Position numbers and translations under genes: made by a program
Shown here: positions 14,740-24,791 of the stretch, piece after piece
Layout: every line of letters starts with the position of its first letter
Position numbering within the stretch: position 1 is the stretch's first letter
The notes under the pieces: generated by a model
Databases searched by the model: none
Seen by the model: only the letters and a program-made list of their open reading frames with translations
Told to the model about the DNA's origin: nothing
NCBI RefSeq assembly: GCF_030272615.1
Contig: NC_081406.1
Location: forward strand, 258,839,386-258,903,385
Source: Cryptomeria japonica
Taxonomy: Eukaryota; Streptophyta; Pinopsida; Cupressales; Cupressaceae
Length of the DNA: 64,000 bases
Direction of reading: 5' to 3'

Positions 14740-15310
14740 ACATTGGATTGAGAGGAGAAGACATGCTAGTGCATAACCTCGGTGAAACAATATTTATTCC
14801 TTTACATGATGGTTTAACACTCAATTGAAGCCTCAATAGTTTAGTTCCTAACCCATTAGGAACCCTTGATAGTTCATACTTTATCTAGAAGCCCCTGCAT
14901 TTCATCAATTTTTTGTTTCTTGATCCATTAGAAGCTCATGATAGTTCATATTCTACCCAAAGGACCCGACATTCCATCCATCGTTTAGTTCTTGACTCGT
15001 TAGGAACTCCCAATAGTTCTTGTTCTACCTCAAAACCAAGCAATGATTCGTAATCTACCCCTAAATCTCAATTATTCCAATCGATTATAAACCCTTGACA
15101 TCACTTTCTATTCATGTCCTATATCCTTTATTGAAACTTTCATCCTCACGGACAACTAAAGCAAAAATGAGAAGTACACTCAGAGGTTCCTTTGGTACTA
15201 GGAACCCCTAAAAGTCTTGATACCACTTTATGTTTTCATTTATTAGTCCTTGATCACCTCAGAAAATATGAAACTTGTGTTCATCGCCATTGAAAGACTT
15301 GGATCAAGGT
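14740..15310 (+). repeat. Long direct repeat, copy 1, with palindromic subrepeats
   Basis: This segment matches 16725-17300, about 1.98 kb downstream. Shared anchors are AGAAGACATGC at the start, CATCACTTT in the middle, and CACCACTTTATGTTTTCATT near the end. Inside are units of about 65-75 bp built on the mirror-like motif TAGTTCCT...TTAGGAAC (near 14839, 14918 and 14986), each followed by ATAGTTC and a pyrimidine-rich spacer. Confidence 0.7.
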
Positions 15311-16724
15311 ATATATATCCTTGAAAATATAGCAAATAGGGAATTTTCGATAGATTTCCTTTTTTTAGTCCCATGGAAAACTTGTGTGCAAATGTGACAA
15401 CACAGACATGATGCATGAAGTATTGGCATCCCTGGAAGAAATGTAGTCTTAATGTGAAACATAATGATTGTAGTCCACTACATAATGAATTTTTTGTTAA
15501 AGGCCTTTGAAAATTATGGGAAAATACAAATGATGAGTTGATGCACTCAAGGATGGAGGGTCCAGAATGGATTGTTCATCCTTGCGGCTTAATGATTTGC
15601 AACACCATTTTAAAATGAAACAAAAAGGACATGCATAAGGAATTCACACAATAGAGCCACAAGGCACAAGAATTATCTTGGTAAAAGTCTCAAAGGGAAA
15701 AACATAGCCTCACAATTCATCTTCTTATATGACATCATAAAAACTCATTACATCTACCACTAGGGCTTCATACATGCTAAGTTGTAGCCTTGGTTACAGT
15801 AATCAAAAGTGGTCATAAAACACTATGGCACCTCTACTTATAATTCCTTGTCCTTTGCTTTCAATTGCTCTGACTATCTCTACTCTCTTCTCTAGCACCC
15901 TACTCCTCTTTCCTTGCTTCCAGATCTCTTTCTCATACTTTCCCCCTTGCAACAATAATAAGGCATGCTTATATACCATTCACAATTCCTCAATACAATT
16001 TGAGTTGGCCAAAGGTTGACCCTAAACTTTAGGTCACATGTAACGTGTAGTCAATTGGCTTCTACTTAATTTGCAATAACACAATAATTGAATAGTTCAC
16101 CATGCACTTCCTATCACAACCTCTATTGGTACCATACTACCCTTCCTTGACTCCTCTTGATGTTGCATGTTTCCCTTTTTTGGCACATCAGTCCAGATTA
16201 ATACCCATTTGGCCAATTCTCATTGTAACTACCATCACTTCAAACTTCTCGCTCATAGAATCTCCACTTCCGAAACTCTGGAATTTGACACAACATGTGT
16301 AGACATACACTCCTTCCAAACCAAAAGTCCCAACTCTCAAGTGCAATAGAATGTGGCACTCTCCAATGAATCCCTTAGTCTAGTAAACTAGCATAGTCTC
16401 CACTTTGTCACCCCCAAATATCTTTCTGATAACTCTATCTTTAGAAAACACAAATCTAACACTCCTCCTTACATCCTTTGCCTACCACCCAGACTACAAG
16501 GCCGCAACATCCAACGATGACAAGAATTTCAAATCTTTTGAATTCTCCATCATGAGATTAAAGGAAAACTTCACAATATATGCCACATTCTCATCATGTG
16601 TGGCCTAAGTTAAAGGTAAACCAAATAGATTTATTGAAATGGCCTTAGAGACTCCCAGAGAAATGCAATTACCAAGAAACCCCATAACTTGCACCAAAAA
16701 TAGGAGCCTTGTGATAAGTTATGA
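15311..16724. other. Spacer between direct repeats
   Basis: Only short plus-strand frames (60-67 codons) are present, and no domain was recognised. Pyrimidine-rich plus-strand text at 15825-16610 yields Leu/Ser/Pro-rich frames typical of non-coding sequence. Confidence 0.4.
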
Positions 16725-17300
16725 ACATACATCAAGAAGAGAAGACATGCCAACACAAAACCCCGATGAAACAATAATTGTTCTTGTACACAATGGGTTG
16801 GAATATCAAGCCTTGCAACATTAGCATGCAGCTGAGATGGAAGTACGAGACCTCTCCAAAACCTTGATAGAAACACTCAAATGAAGTGTTGATAGTTCAG
16901 TTCCTGACCCAATACGAACTCTCAATAGTTTCTACTCAATTAAAAAGCCCTGAAATTCCATCCATTGCTCAATTTCCAATCCAATAGGAACTCCTGGTAG
17001 TTCCTATTCCACCTCAAACCTTGATAGTTCCTAATCTAACCCTAAGCCCTAACAATTCCTAGTCCATTCTAAACCCTTGACATCACTTTTTATTTTGGGT
17101 TCTATATCTTTTGTCAACACTTTTATCCTCATCGTGAACTAAAGGGAATTGAGAACTAGTCAAAGATTCCCTTGGGATCAAGAACCCTTAAAAGTCGTGA
17201 CACCACTTTATGTTTTCATTTATTAGTCCTTGATACCTCACAACCTTTGAAACCTGTGTTCAATGTCATTAGAAGCCTTGGATCAGGGCATGCACAACTA
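16725..17300 (+). repeat. Long direct repeat, copy 2
   Basis: This is the diverged copy of 14740-15310, with the same order of landmarks: AGAAGACATGCC, AGTTCCTGACCCAAT, CCATCCATTGCTCAATT, GACATCACTTTTTATT and CCACTTTATGTTTTCATTTA. The two copies could be remnant terminal repeats of an old element whose interior is 15311-16724, but no LTR-type ends or TSD could be defined. Confidence 0.7.
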
Positions 17301-17860
17301 ATACTACACTATTATAAATGCAAGTACTTACAAGTATGCGATACTTGTTACTTGTTACAATCAAAATATTGTTAACTATTTAAAAAAAAAAATCAAATAA
17401 TAATTCTCTTAATATATTTAAACTAACTTATTTTTTCTAAATAGAATTTTTTTTTAACGAAAACTTAAATGAACAACACAAAACAACCACAAGCACTTTA
17501 AATAAGAGATGACGTAAATACAAACTTCTATAAATATTTATACTCTACTCTATATTAAAATAAAAATAGTACAATACTTATTTTCTTTTAAATGATATAA
17601 AAACACACACAAAATCTAAGAAACGAATGAGAAAAAAGGCCAAAATAATAACATTAAACAATACAATTAAAAAATTGTGTTTATAGCAGAGCATTCTAGT
17701 TAAAAGAAGTCGATAGCTGGAAAAACATAGGCCTCACAAAGGCACAAGATGAGTTAGTGTATCCGGTACACCCACTTTCAATGTTCATCTATATTTCTCT
17801 CAACAGACTACTGTTTTCCTCTGATTTCACTTTGTGGGCATTCAAACCAGAGGCTAAAAC
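17301..17860. other. Upstream region of the monooxygenase gene
   Basis: AT-rich DNA precedes the start codon. No convincing TATA box could be assigned; TATATTTC at about 17790 lies only about 70 bp before the ATG. The promoter and 5' UTR probably fall here, but the sequence does not fix them. Confidence 0.35.
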
Positions 17861-20006
17861 ATGTCCTCCTCGTTGGAATTTGATGAAATGGCAATGTCTG
17901 AGAGAGGACCAGACTTAGACATTGTAATTGCAGGTGGGGGATTGGCAGGTTTGGCTCTTGCGCTTGCGCTTCAACACAAAAATGTCGAAGCACATGTCTT
18001 CGAATATCACCCATATTTTAAGGCTGATACGGCCACTGCAATAGGCATTGGTCCCAATGGTGTCACTGCTCTTGAAGGGATTAAGCCTGGCTTGAGCTCC
18101 ATCATCTCCCAAGCAGGCTCTTACACAAATAATATCAAGCTCGCCTATTTTAGAGACGGGAAGGAGGATCCGCCCAGAATAACAAACGTGCCGCCCAAGG
18201 AATATGTTACTGTTAGGTGGAAATCTGTGCAGGAAATCTTGGCAAGTTTAGTTGATAACAAAAGAATTGTTTTCTCCCATAAGCTTATAGGGTATCGACC
18301 TTCTAAGGTCAGTGTCTCTATCTTTTGCTCTGTTTTGTTGTAATTTTTTTCCCCAAAAAATGTTTGATTACTTATTGTATGCAATTGCAGGGCGGTGTTG
18401 AGGCCTATTTTAGATGTGGAAATGCCTTGGATAGAATTAAGGTCATTTGGACTAAACTTTTAATTGGAGCAGATGGAATATGGTCAGCTGTAAGAAAACA
18501 GATGGTGGGGGATTCTCCAAGGTACCTCAATTTGGTGCATTGGAATGCACTGCTGTACAACCCAGATCTCAAGTAAGTATTAGAGTTGGTTATGATTATG
18601 TATTGCATCAGATTTGTGTTTTGCCCTAACTTGAACATGGGATTTAGCAGAGTTTATAAGGGCATAGAAGAGGGGCAAATTGTTGTTCGAACAATGGAGA
18701 ATATGCAGGCGCACAGCATTATAGCCCATGCAGGTACCCATTTAGCTTTTGATTAGAGTTTTAGGGAACCATGATTCACTGCAAATTTCTCCTATAATCT
18801 CTGCAAAGCAGGACATTAATTCTGTGTGGTAGGTTTTTATAGAGGCCTGAATGGGACTGTTTTTCGTACTTCTGGATTTTGATACCATGACTTAAGTTTA
18901 GTGGTAAGTCTGAACTTACAGTCCATGAAACAGGAGAAGTAGAAGGTGTTGTAGCTTTATAAACTTAATTCGTGATTTGATCACTAATTGTAGGGCATTA
19001 CACTCTGTGGGTTCTTCGTACGAAAGATGAATCAGAGGATTTGGCAAAATCATTGGTAGGAGGAAGAGGCGGCATTGGTATTCCTGGTTGTAAAGCTCGT
19101 GCTCTTCAACGATTGGATGGGCTTGAAGGATGGGATAGTGTTCGAGAAGTTATTGATGCAACCAGTGAGGATATTATATCAGAAAGAAAGATAATGGACA
19201 GGTTGCCCCTAGATAAATGGAGTGATGCAGATGGTCATGTCCTGCTCATTGGTGATGGTATTTACTATTTTACTCTTGACTCTTATTACATTAATCTTCA
19301 AACTCTAATACCCATATGAATAATAGTCCCAATCATGTTGGCTACTTTCAATGTGAAGAATGAATTTGTCCTTTAACCCATTTTGGGGGGTGGCTTTCTA
19401 CTGACATTTTTAGGTAGCTAAATCCCACCTCACATACAAACTTCATCGAGCAGGGGAAGTTATTTATTTTACAGTTGTAGAGCTGAAGGAATTGATTGTT
19501 TAATTGTTGGTAATGGTGGATTCATTCAGCTGCACATGCTCAGTATGTTGGGCCAGGACAAGGCGCCAGAACTGCATTTGAAGATGCCCATCAACTCTCC
19601 CTTCTTCTTCAACATGCAAGTCACTCATCTTTTTCAGAGGAAAGCATCAGAGATGCTGTGAAAAGGTAATTTATCAGAAACAGGGATAATGTTTTATAGA
19701 TTTAGTGTGAATGAGTTCCTTAGATTGAATTGAGATATATAACAGAATACTGTTAGCAGCTTTTGACTGTGACAGTTTAGCAGGTTTGAAGAGTTCAGAA
19801 TTCCTCGGATGAAAAAGATGCAGCTGTATGCAGCCTATAACACAAGGCTTCCTAAATTTCAACCTGAGTGGTTCCAGAATTTGACAGCGGAAGAAAGAAT
19901 GAGAGTCTATGAGGAATACTCGAAATGGGTTCATTCATATCCCAACAAGCAAGAGTGTGACCCTGACTCCATCTATTTCAACCCTGATTCCACCTATTTC
20001 AAGTGA
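17861..20006 (+). CDS. FAD-dependent monooxygenase, six exons
   Basis: This is the only intact host gene seen. Proposed exons are 17861-18307, 18391-18572, 18648-18733, 18994-19257, 19530-19665 and 19784-20006. All introns are GT-AG, and the joined frame is open for about 445 codons to a TGA. Residues 25-30 are the Rossmann GGGLAG (GxGxxG), and E48 is the expected ribose-binding acid. ADGIWSAVR at about 176-184 is the DG motif. GDAAHA at 325-330, followed by GPGQG and EDAHQL, is the third FAD/ribityl motif. This places the protein in the class A flavin monooxygenases (FAD_binding_3), near plant proteins annotated as zeaxanthin-epoxidase-like or urate-hydroxylase-like. The substrate cannot be read from the sequence. 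There is no obvious signal peptide or C-terminal membrane segment. Exon 3 has a tandem TAGCAG acceptor, so it could begin at 18651 and lose one residue without a frame change. The ATG at 17861 was chosen because it lies 24 codons before the flavin motif; the ATGs at codons 10 and 12 are also possible starts. Confidence 0.9.
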
Positions 20007-21440
20007 ATATGTTTCTAAAGTAGCTAAAATTCATGCGGGCCAGGTAACAGCGTCTTGTCTGTTTAAGCTTTGTACAAACCTGAGTAAGATTCTTAAATTG
20101 ATCTTGTTCAATTAGACCATTGGCTAGCACAGGGCTTGCATTTCTACATCAGTAAGTTAATTTTGGAATTGCATAGCATCTGATACAATTGGAATGAATG
20201 AACCTCCTGTATATCTGTTAATTTGAGATACTTCAGTGAACCCCAAATTAATTAGCATTGCTGAAGTGAAAGCATTTACTAGTAAATATTTTATATTTCG
20301 ACAGAGAAGCCATTAACGTGAATGCATTAAAGTGCAAACTTGTACTTCAGAGTCTACAGTCGTAAAGTTTGGTCAATGTTTTACAGTTGGTATCGGCTTA
20401 AGGCTCAATACTACACAAAATAATCCATTCCAGATGAATCTAGATGTTTCCTAGAAAATTTATCTTTATGGGCCGATACCATTATATCTCTTTCCACAAT
20501 GTTTTTTTCAAGATAGCTTGGATTGATCGTACAAATTTAATAATTTTTTTAGTGTATAATTGAATATAAGAAATTAATTTAATAAATTGAATGTATATAT
20601 ATATAGTTATGTTTTTAATGAAAAAGTTTCTTTTTAGGTATTAAGAATCAATTTGTCAATATTCTATTTTTTATGTTTTATCATTGATTCGGAAAATTGA
20701 TGGTTTATTGTTAAAGATTATATATGTGATTGTAAAGGTGATCTCTATGTGTGTGGACTTGAAATGATGTGTAGGAGTGATCCGATAACTTGCAAGAGTG
20801 ATTGATTGTATTGTTGAACTTCACTCACTGTGATTCCTTTGGGGAATCTATTAAAGAGCAAGGTTCGTGCTCTCTTAGGTCAAACCTCTAGATAGATTAA
20901 CTTTATAGTATGAAGCAAAATGATTGTAGACAAACAATAAACATGCAACAAGCCTAGGATGATATCATGTAAATGAAGAATGTAAAGTAGATCTCCTTTA
21001 AGCTTTTAGGTTAAGATCAACTTTTAGCCTTCTTAGATGGCTTTAAAATGGAATGAATGAATGATCTTAAATACAACAATATAAAATACAAATCAAAAAA
21101 TTACATGCTAAGTCAACTCATAATGGCTAGTCAAGTGGTCCATAATAGATAACATTGAATTTTAAAAGCGAATAGTATAGATCCAATCCAAGGTGATCAA
21201 CAATAGATTTGGGGATCAATGATGCAAATCCAAAAATAGTTTTGATATAGTAAAAAGATATTTGATCCAAGTAAACTAAAACAATCAACATGTAAAGAGC
21301 AAATGTTTCTCATATAGTAAAATGATATTTGATCTAAGTAATGGGTCATTTTTAAATTATTCTTACCTTTTGCACTTCATTGAAACTTGCAAAATAAAGA
21401 AAAATTGTAATGTGTAGTTTTTGTCTCACATTTTTAAATA
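20007..21440. other. 3' flank of the gene and AT-rich spacer
   Basis: The 3' UTR of the monooxygenase gene should lie in the first few hundred bases. Farther on, a short imperfect repeat (AGTAAAAAGATATTTGATC near 21250 and AGTAAAATGATATTTGATC near 21317) is the only structure seen before the TSD of element 1. Confidence 0.45.
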
Positions 21441-21445
21441 GACAC

Positions 21446-22220
21446 TGTATATGGTGAAAATGGATAACAATAATAACAATATTGTAAGGCTAAATGAATT
21501 CAACCACAAAACCCTAGCCTAACAACAACAAAGATCCATCATAACATATGAAGATTACCTAAGACAATGCAAATCAAACGAAATCATAAAGATTATACCA
21601 TCACATGTCCAATAGGGTTTTGATCTCTATTCTTCCTATCTCTATTGATCTTGCTTGATATATTTGCTCTCAGATTTTATGTGCACAAGAGCTCGACAAA
21701 GAACGGAATGTGGTTGCAAGTAGGATCGTAGTGTAGTCAATCGCATAAATTGATTCATTAGGTCATTAGGGTTTGATAATGAAGAAAGCATCTCCTTATA
21801 TAGAAGACACTATAAGAAATGGAGGGATAAGATTGAGAGGTGTAAAAGGAGGTCGGCTATGATTAGAGGGTAGGTAAAAGAAATAATAAAATAATGAAAG
21901 GGGTAGGTAGTGTATGAATTAAGAGATGAATGACATGTGTCATGGGTAGAAAAGACTAATGAATTAATTAAATAAATAAAGATTCATTTAATTAATAGAA
22001 GAAGTGGGATCAATTAAATAAATAAGATATTTATTTAATTTAGGAAAAGGATAATTTAAATAAATAAATGTATTTATTTAAATGAGAAATAAGGCTAGAA
22101 GAGGATAAATGAATTAATTAAATAAATAAAGATTTATTTAATTAATAGAAGAATTAAGCTTAGATAATTAAATAAATAAAATATTTATTTAATTAGACAT
22201 GACAATTTTAGGTGTCTACA
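21446..22220 (-). repeat. Element 1 3' LTR
   Basis: On the minus strand it starts TGTAGACACC and ends ACCATATACA. It is almost identical to 34609-35383. U3 holds five AT-rich hairpins (about 21955-22195) upstream of a TATA box, CTATATAAGG, on the minus strand at 21794-21803. Confidence 0.96.
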
Positions 22221-22236
22221 TTTTGCCCCTCTTTGA
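22221..22236 (-). promoter_or_regulatory. Element 1 polypurine tract
   Basis: The minus strand reads TCAAAGAGGGGCAAAA directly against the 3' LTR start TGTAGACACC. This is the expected plus-strand primer for reverse transcription. Confidence 0.85.
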
Positions 22237-22749
22237 GACAATGCGGCTTGTCGCGTTGTTTCAAAGAAGATAAGATGAACTGATACAGAGTTGCCCCAAG
22301 ATGGGAATGATATACCCCCTCGAGAGATTGGATGAAAATGTTTGAAAAGATTGCGGACAATCTCTCGATAAGAAAGACAGGCTAGAATGGACTGACCGGA
22401 TAAAGTGACAGAGTCACGGGATAATGAAGATTGACTTGGGAAACGAAGGCGATGGCTAGGGGTAGTCTATAAGATAGACCACGGGGGGGGAAATACATCC
22501 TCATTGTCATCTACACATCCACGAGAGCAGATTGCAGAGCGAAAATAGAGCAGCAACAGTTAGCAGCGATGGCTTTCATCCATAGATTCGACCGCATTCG
22601 TCGATTTCAGAGGCCAACAGAGGCAGGAGAGCCGGTAAGTACCACCAGACCTCCTCGTACTTTGATGCATTTAATTTTTGTCTTAATGCATGGTAGATAG
22701 AGCAATAAATGCGCTTAGACTAGGGTCCAAAAAGTGTCAAAAAATGTTT

Positions 22750-22965
22750 AAGCGCGTTTGCGTTGGTGCCAGGCGCGTCTGTGTCAAATGCGGCCGCGTT
22801 TATGATGGTCAGTCGCGTTTGTGCCAAGAAGGCATGTCTGTGTCACTGAGGCGCGTCTGTGCAGAGCATAGGCACATCTGTGTTGGTCAGGCGCGTCTGT
22901 GTTTTTCAGGCGCGTCTGTGCAGTCTTCAAGCGCGTTTATGTCAGGTAAGCGCGTTTGTGTTTGA
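22750..22965 (+). repeat. CGCGTCTGTG motif array (PMD gene 5' region)
   Basis: About nine or ten degenerate copies of GCGCGTCTGTG or GCGCGTTTGTG are spaced 18-30 bp apart on the plus strand, the sense strand of the PMD gene. The same motif recurs in the gag leader (34256-34495, 32878-33034) and in the related element at 63255-63520. The 91-codon frame over this array is a repeat artefact. Confidence 0.85.
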
Positions 22966-23084
22966 AAAATGTGAATTTGCATCTTGTAGGTCAAATCGAC
23001 AGTTCTGTGATGAACATACGCTGTCGATTAGATAAGCTGCTGAGAGGATACACTCAAGCAGGTCCTCTAGGAAGACTAGGATAG

Positions 23085-23370
23085 ATCAAGGCACTTTGTG
23101 ATGAACAGTGAGTACCAAGATAGAGTACTTTGTGATGAACAGGGAGTACTCAAATATGAGCAACACTTTGTGATGAACAGGGAGTGCAAAATGTGAGTAA
23201 CACTTTGTGATGAACAGGGAGTGTCACACACGTAGTACTTTGTGATGAACGGGGAGTACTACTAAGATAAATAGCAACACTTTGTGATGAACAGTGAGTG
23301 TCACTAGGATAGATAGCCAGATGCATTTAGATAAAAAAAAGTAGCATTTTGTGATGAACAGGGAATGCCA
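23085..23370 (+). repeat. TTTGTGATGAACAGGGAGT tandem array
   Basis: Seven copies with a period of about 36 bp (longer before the last), each built on ACTTTGTGATGAACAGKGAGT plus a variable AG-rich spacer. A further diverged half-copy is at about 22999. The array fills the second half of the predicted PMD intron and ends about 40 bp before the acceptor. Confidence 0.9.
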
Positions 23371-23596
23371 CTATGACTGACATGATTGATTTGCTTGACT
23401 GCAGGAGTATTTGCCGATGTTGGAGTCATGGGAGAGATTCCCGTCTACCCAGAGGTTGTGACCTGAGTTGTCCTTCGAGGACCGAGCGACTATTGAGGGG
23501 ATGGGATTGAGACACGTTTTGTATGTGCCTGAGTTTCGGGCGAACATGGGACTGTTGACTGCATTAGCTGAGAGATGGCACTCTGAGACCTGTACG

Positions 23597-24791
23597 TGTA
23601 GCGTCCTAAAATTGCGACACTTGCAATTTCGACTGCATTTCGGTCTTCACGATGGCGACGCAACACGGAACCTGAATGGAGACCCCGAAACCTGATTATG
23701 ACATTAAAACTGCATTTTCTTGCACCTTGGCCTGAACCTCCTTTGCACCCTACTGTCCTGGGAGGTGGGACCAGAGCGCCCAGTGCCCTGGTCCTTGGCC
23801 TTATTTTGGGCCCGGTCTCCTATGGGACTTTGGGTCTTTTTGTTTGCAATTTGGAAAATAACATTTCCTGGTCGGCCTAAGGTCGGAAAAATCAGTCTAT
23901 CAGCCCTAATTGACAAGTATATAAACGACATTTTCCTCTCTCATTTGGGAGGATGAAAAAAGCGTGGAAACGATACTCAAACATTCAAGCATTCAAGCAT
24001 TCAAGCATTCCTTCAAGCAATTGATCATTCCAAGTCTCCATTCAAGGCTAAGTGTTGCATTCAAGACAAGGATTCAACCATTGAAGAGGAGATCACCTAC
24101 TACAACATACAACAAACAACAACATCTATACCTTCGCACATAAGGATACAAACATCCTTACAACAAGGTATTAGTACTTGTTTTACATTACAGACATTTA
24201 CATTTACAACATTTCTCATTTCTTGGTTAATTCCAAAACTGGGGTTTGACCTAAAGGCAAACTCCTAATCCCTAACACCCCTATCGTCTTCGCTTTTCTG
24301 TGTGTAGGTTGCAGGTATGCGGCTGAAATTGAAGATCTGGAATCCTTGTGCAGAGATGAACAGATCCCCCTTCGTTTCGTGGATTTTTCGAAGGACCGTG
24401 TGCATGCCGGGCGCCATCGTCCTGTCAACTTTTGCTCAAATTTGCAGGACAGCGCCGTATCGACATTCTACTGCTAATTCCAGGTCCGCAGCTTCATCCT
24501 ATATCCCTATCTCAGTTTATAAGTGAATCTTTCTCACTTTCTATGCATTCCTAGCTTAATTCTTCTATCAACATTCTTTACAAAAGAGGGTAGCCTTGCT
24601 GTCTTAATCCTTGAAACTCGTTTAAAATCCAATCTTGTATTGTGTGGGATTGGATCTTGTGGGTTTCAACCCCTCTTTTGAATGTAAATTCTTCCCCAAG
24701 TGAAAACCGTCAACCCTAGTGACCTCCCTTCTCTCTCCTTGGAGTTGGAAGAGGGGAGAGCAACTAGGGTTTGATCATTTTCCGCTTTACA
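23597..24791 (+). mobile_element. Solo LTR of the element 2 family, inserted in the PMD gene
   Basis: It starts TGTAGCGTCC and ends CGCTTTACA, and GTACG is duplicated at 23592-23596 and 24792-24796. It is homologous, in reverse orientation, to both LTRs of element 2 (48165-49494 and 54821-56120). No internal retroelement sequence remains, so recombination between two LTRs left this 1195-bp solo copy. It holds a single copy of the 27-bp GGACC...GGTCC palindrome (23764-23792), against five and four in the element 2 LTRs, and a TATA box at 23917-23926. It splits a PMD exon. Confidence 0.96.

Larger units (their letters stand above)
22635..23404 (+). other. Predicted intron of the antisense PMD gene
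   Basis: The donor GTAAGT at 22635 follows codon 22, and the acceptor CAG ends at 23404 after TTGATTTGCTTGACTG. Exons on both sides are in phase 0 and the downstream frame matches the PMD frame. The intron is almost filled by two tandem-repeat arrays, listed separately. Confidence 0.6.

Noticed and set aside
22690-22965. 91-codon Cys/Val/Arg-rich plus frame
   Set aside because: It is the CGCGTCTGTG array in translation (RVCV repeats) and lies in a predicted intron.
23085-23370. Possible CRISPR-like array because of regular repeats and spacers
   Set aside because: The repeats are imperfect, the spacers are short and related to each other, and the setting is a plant retrotransposon; it is an ordinary tandem repeat.
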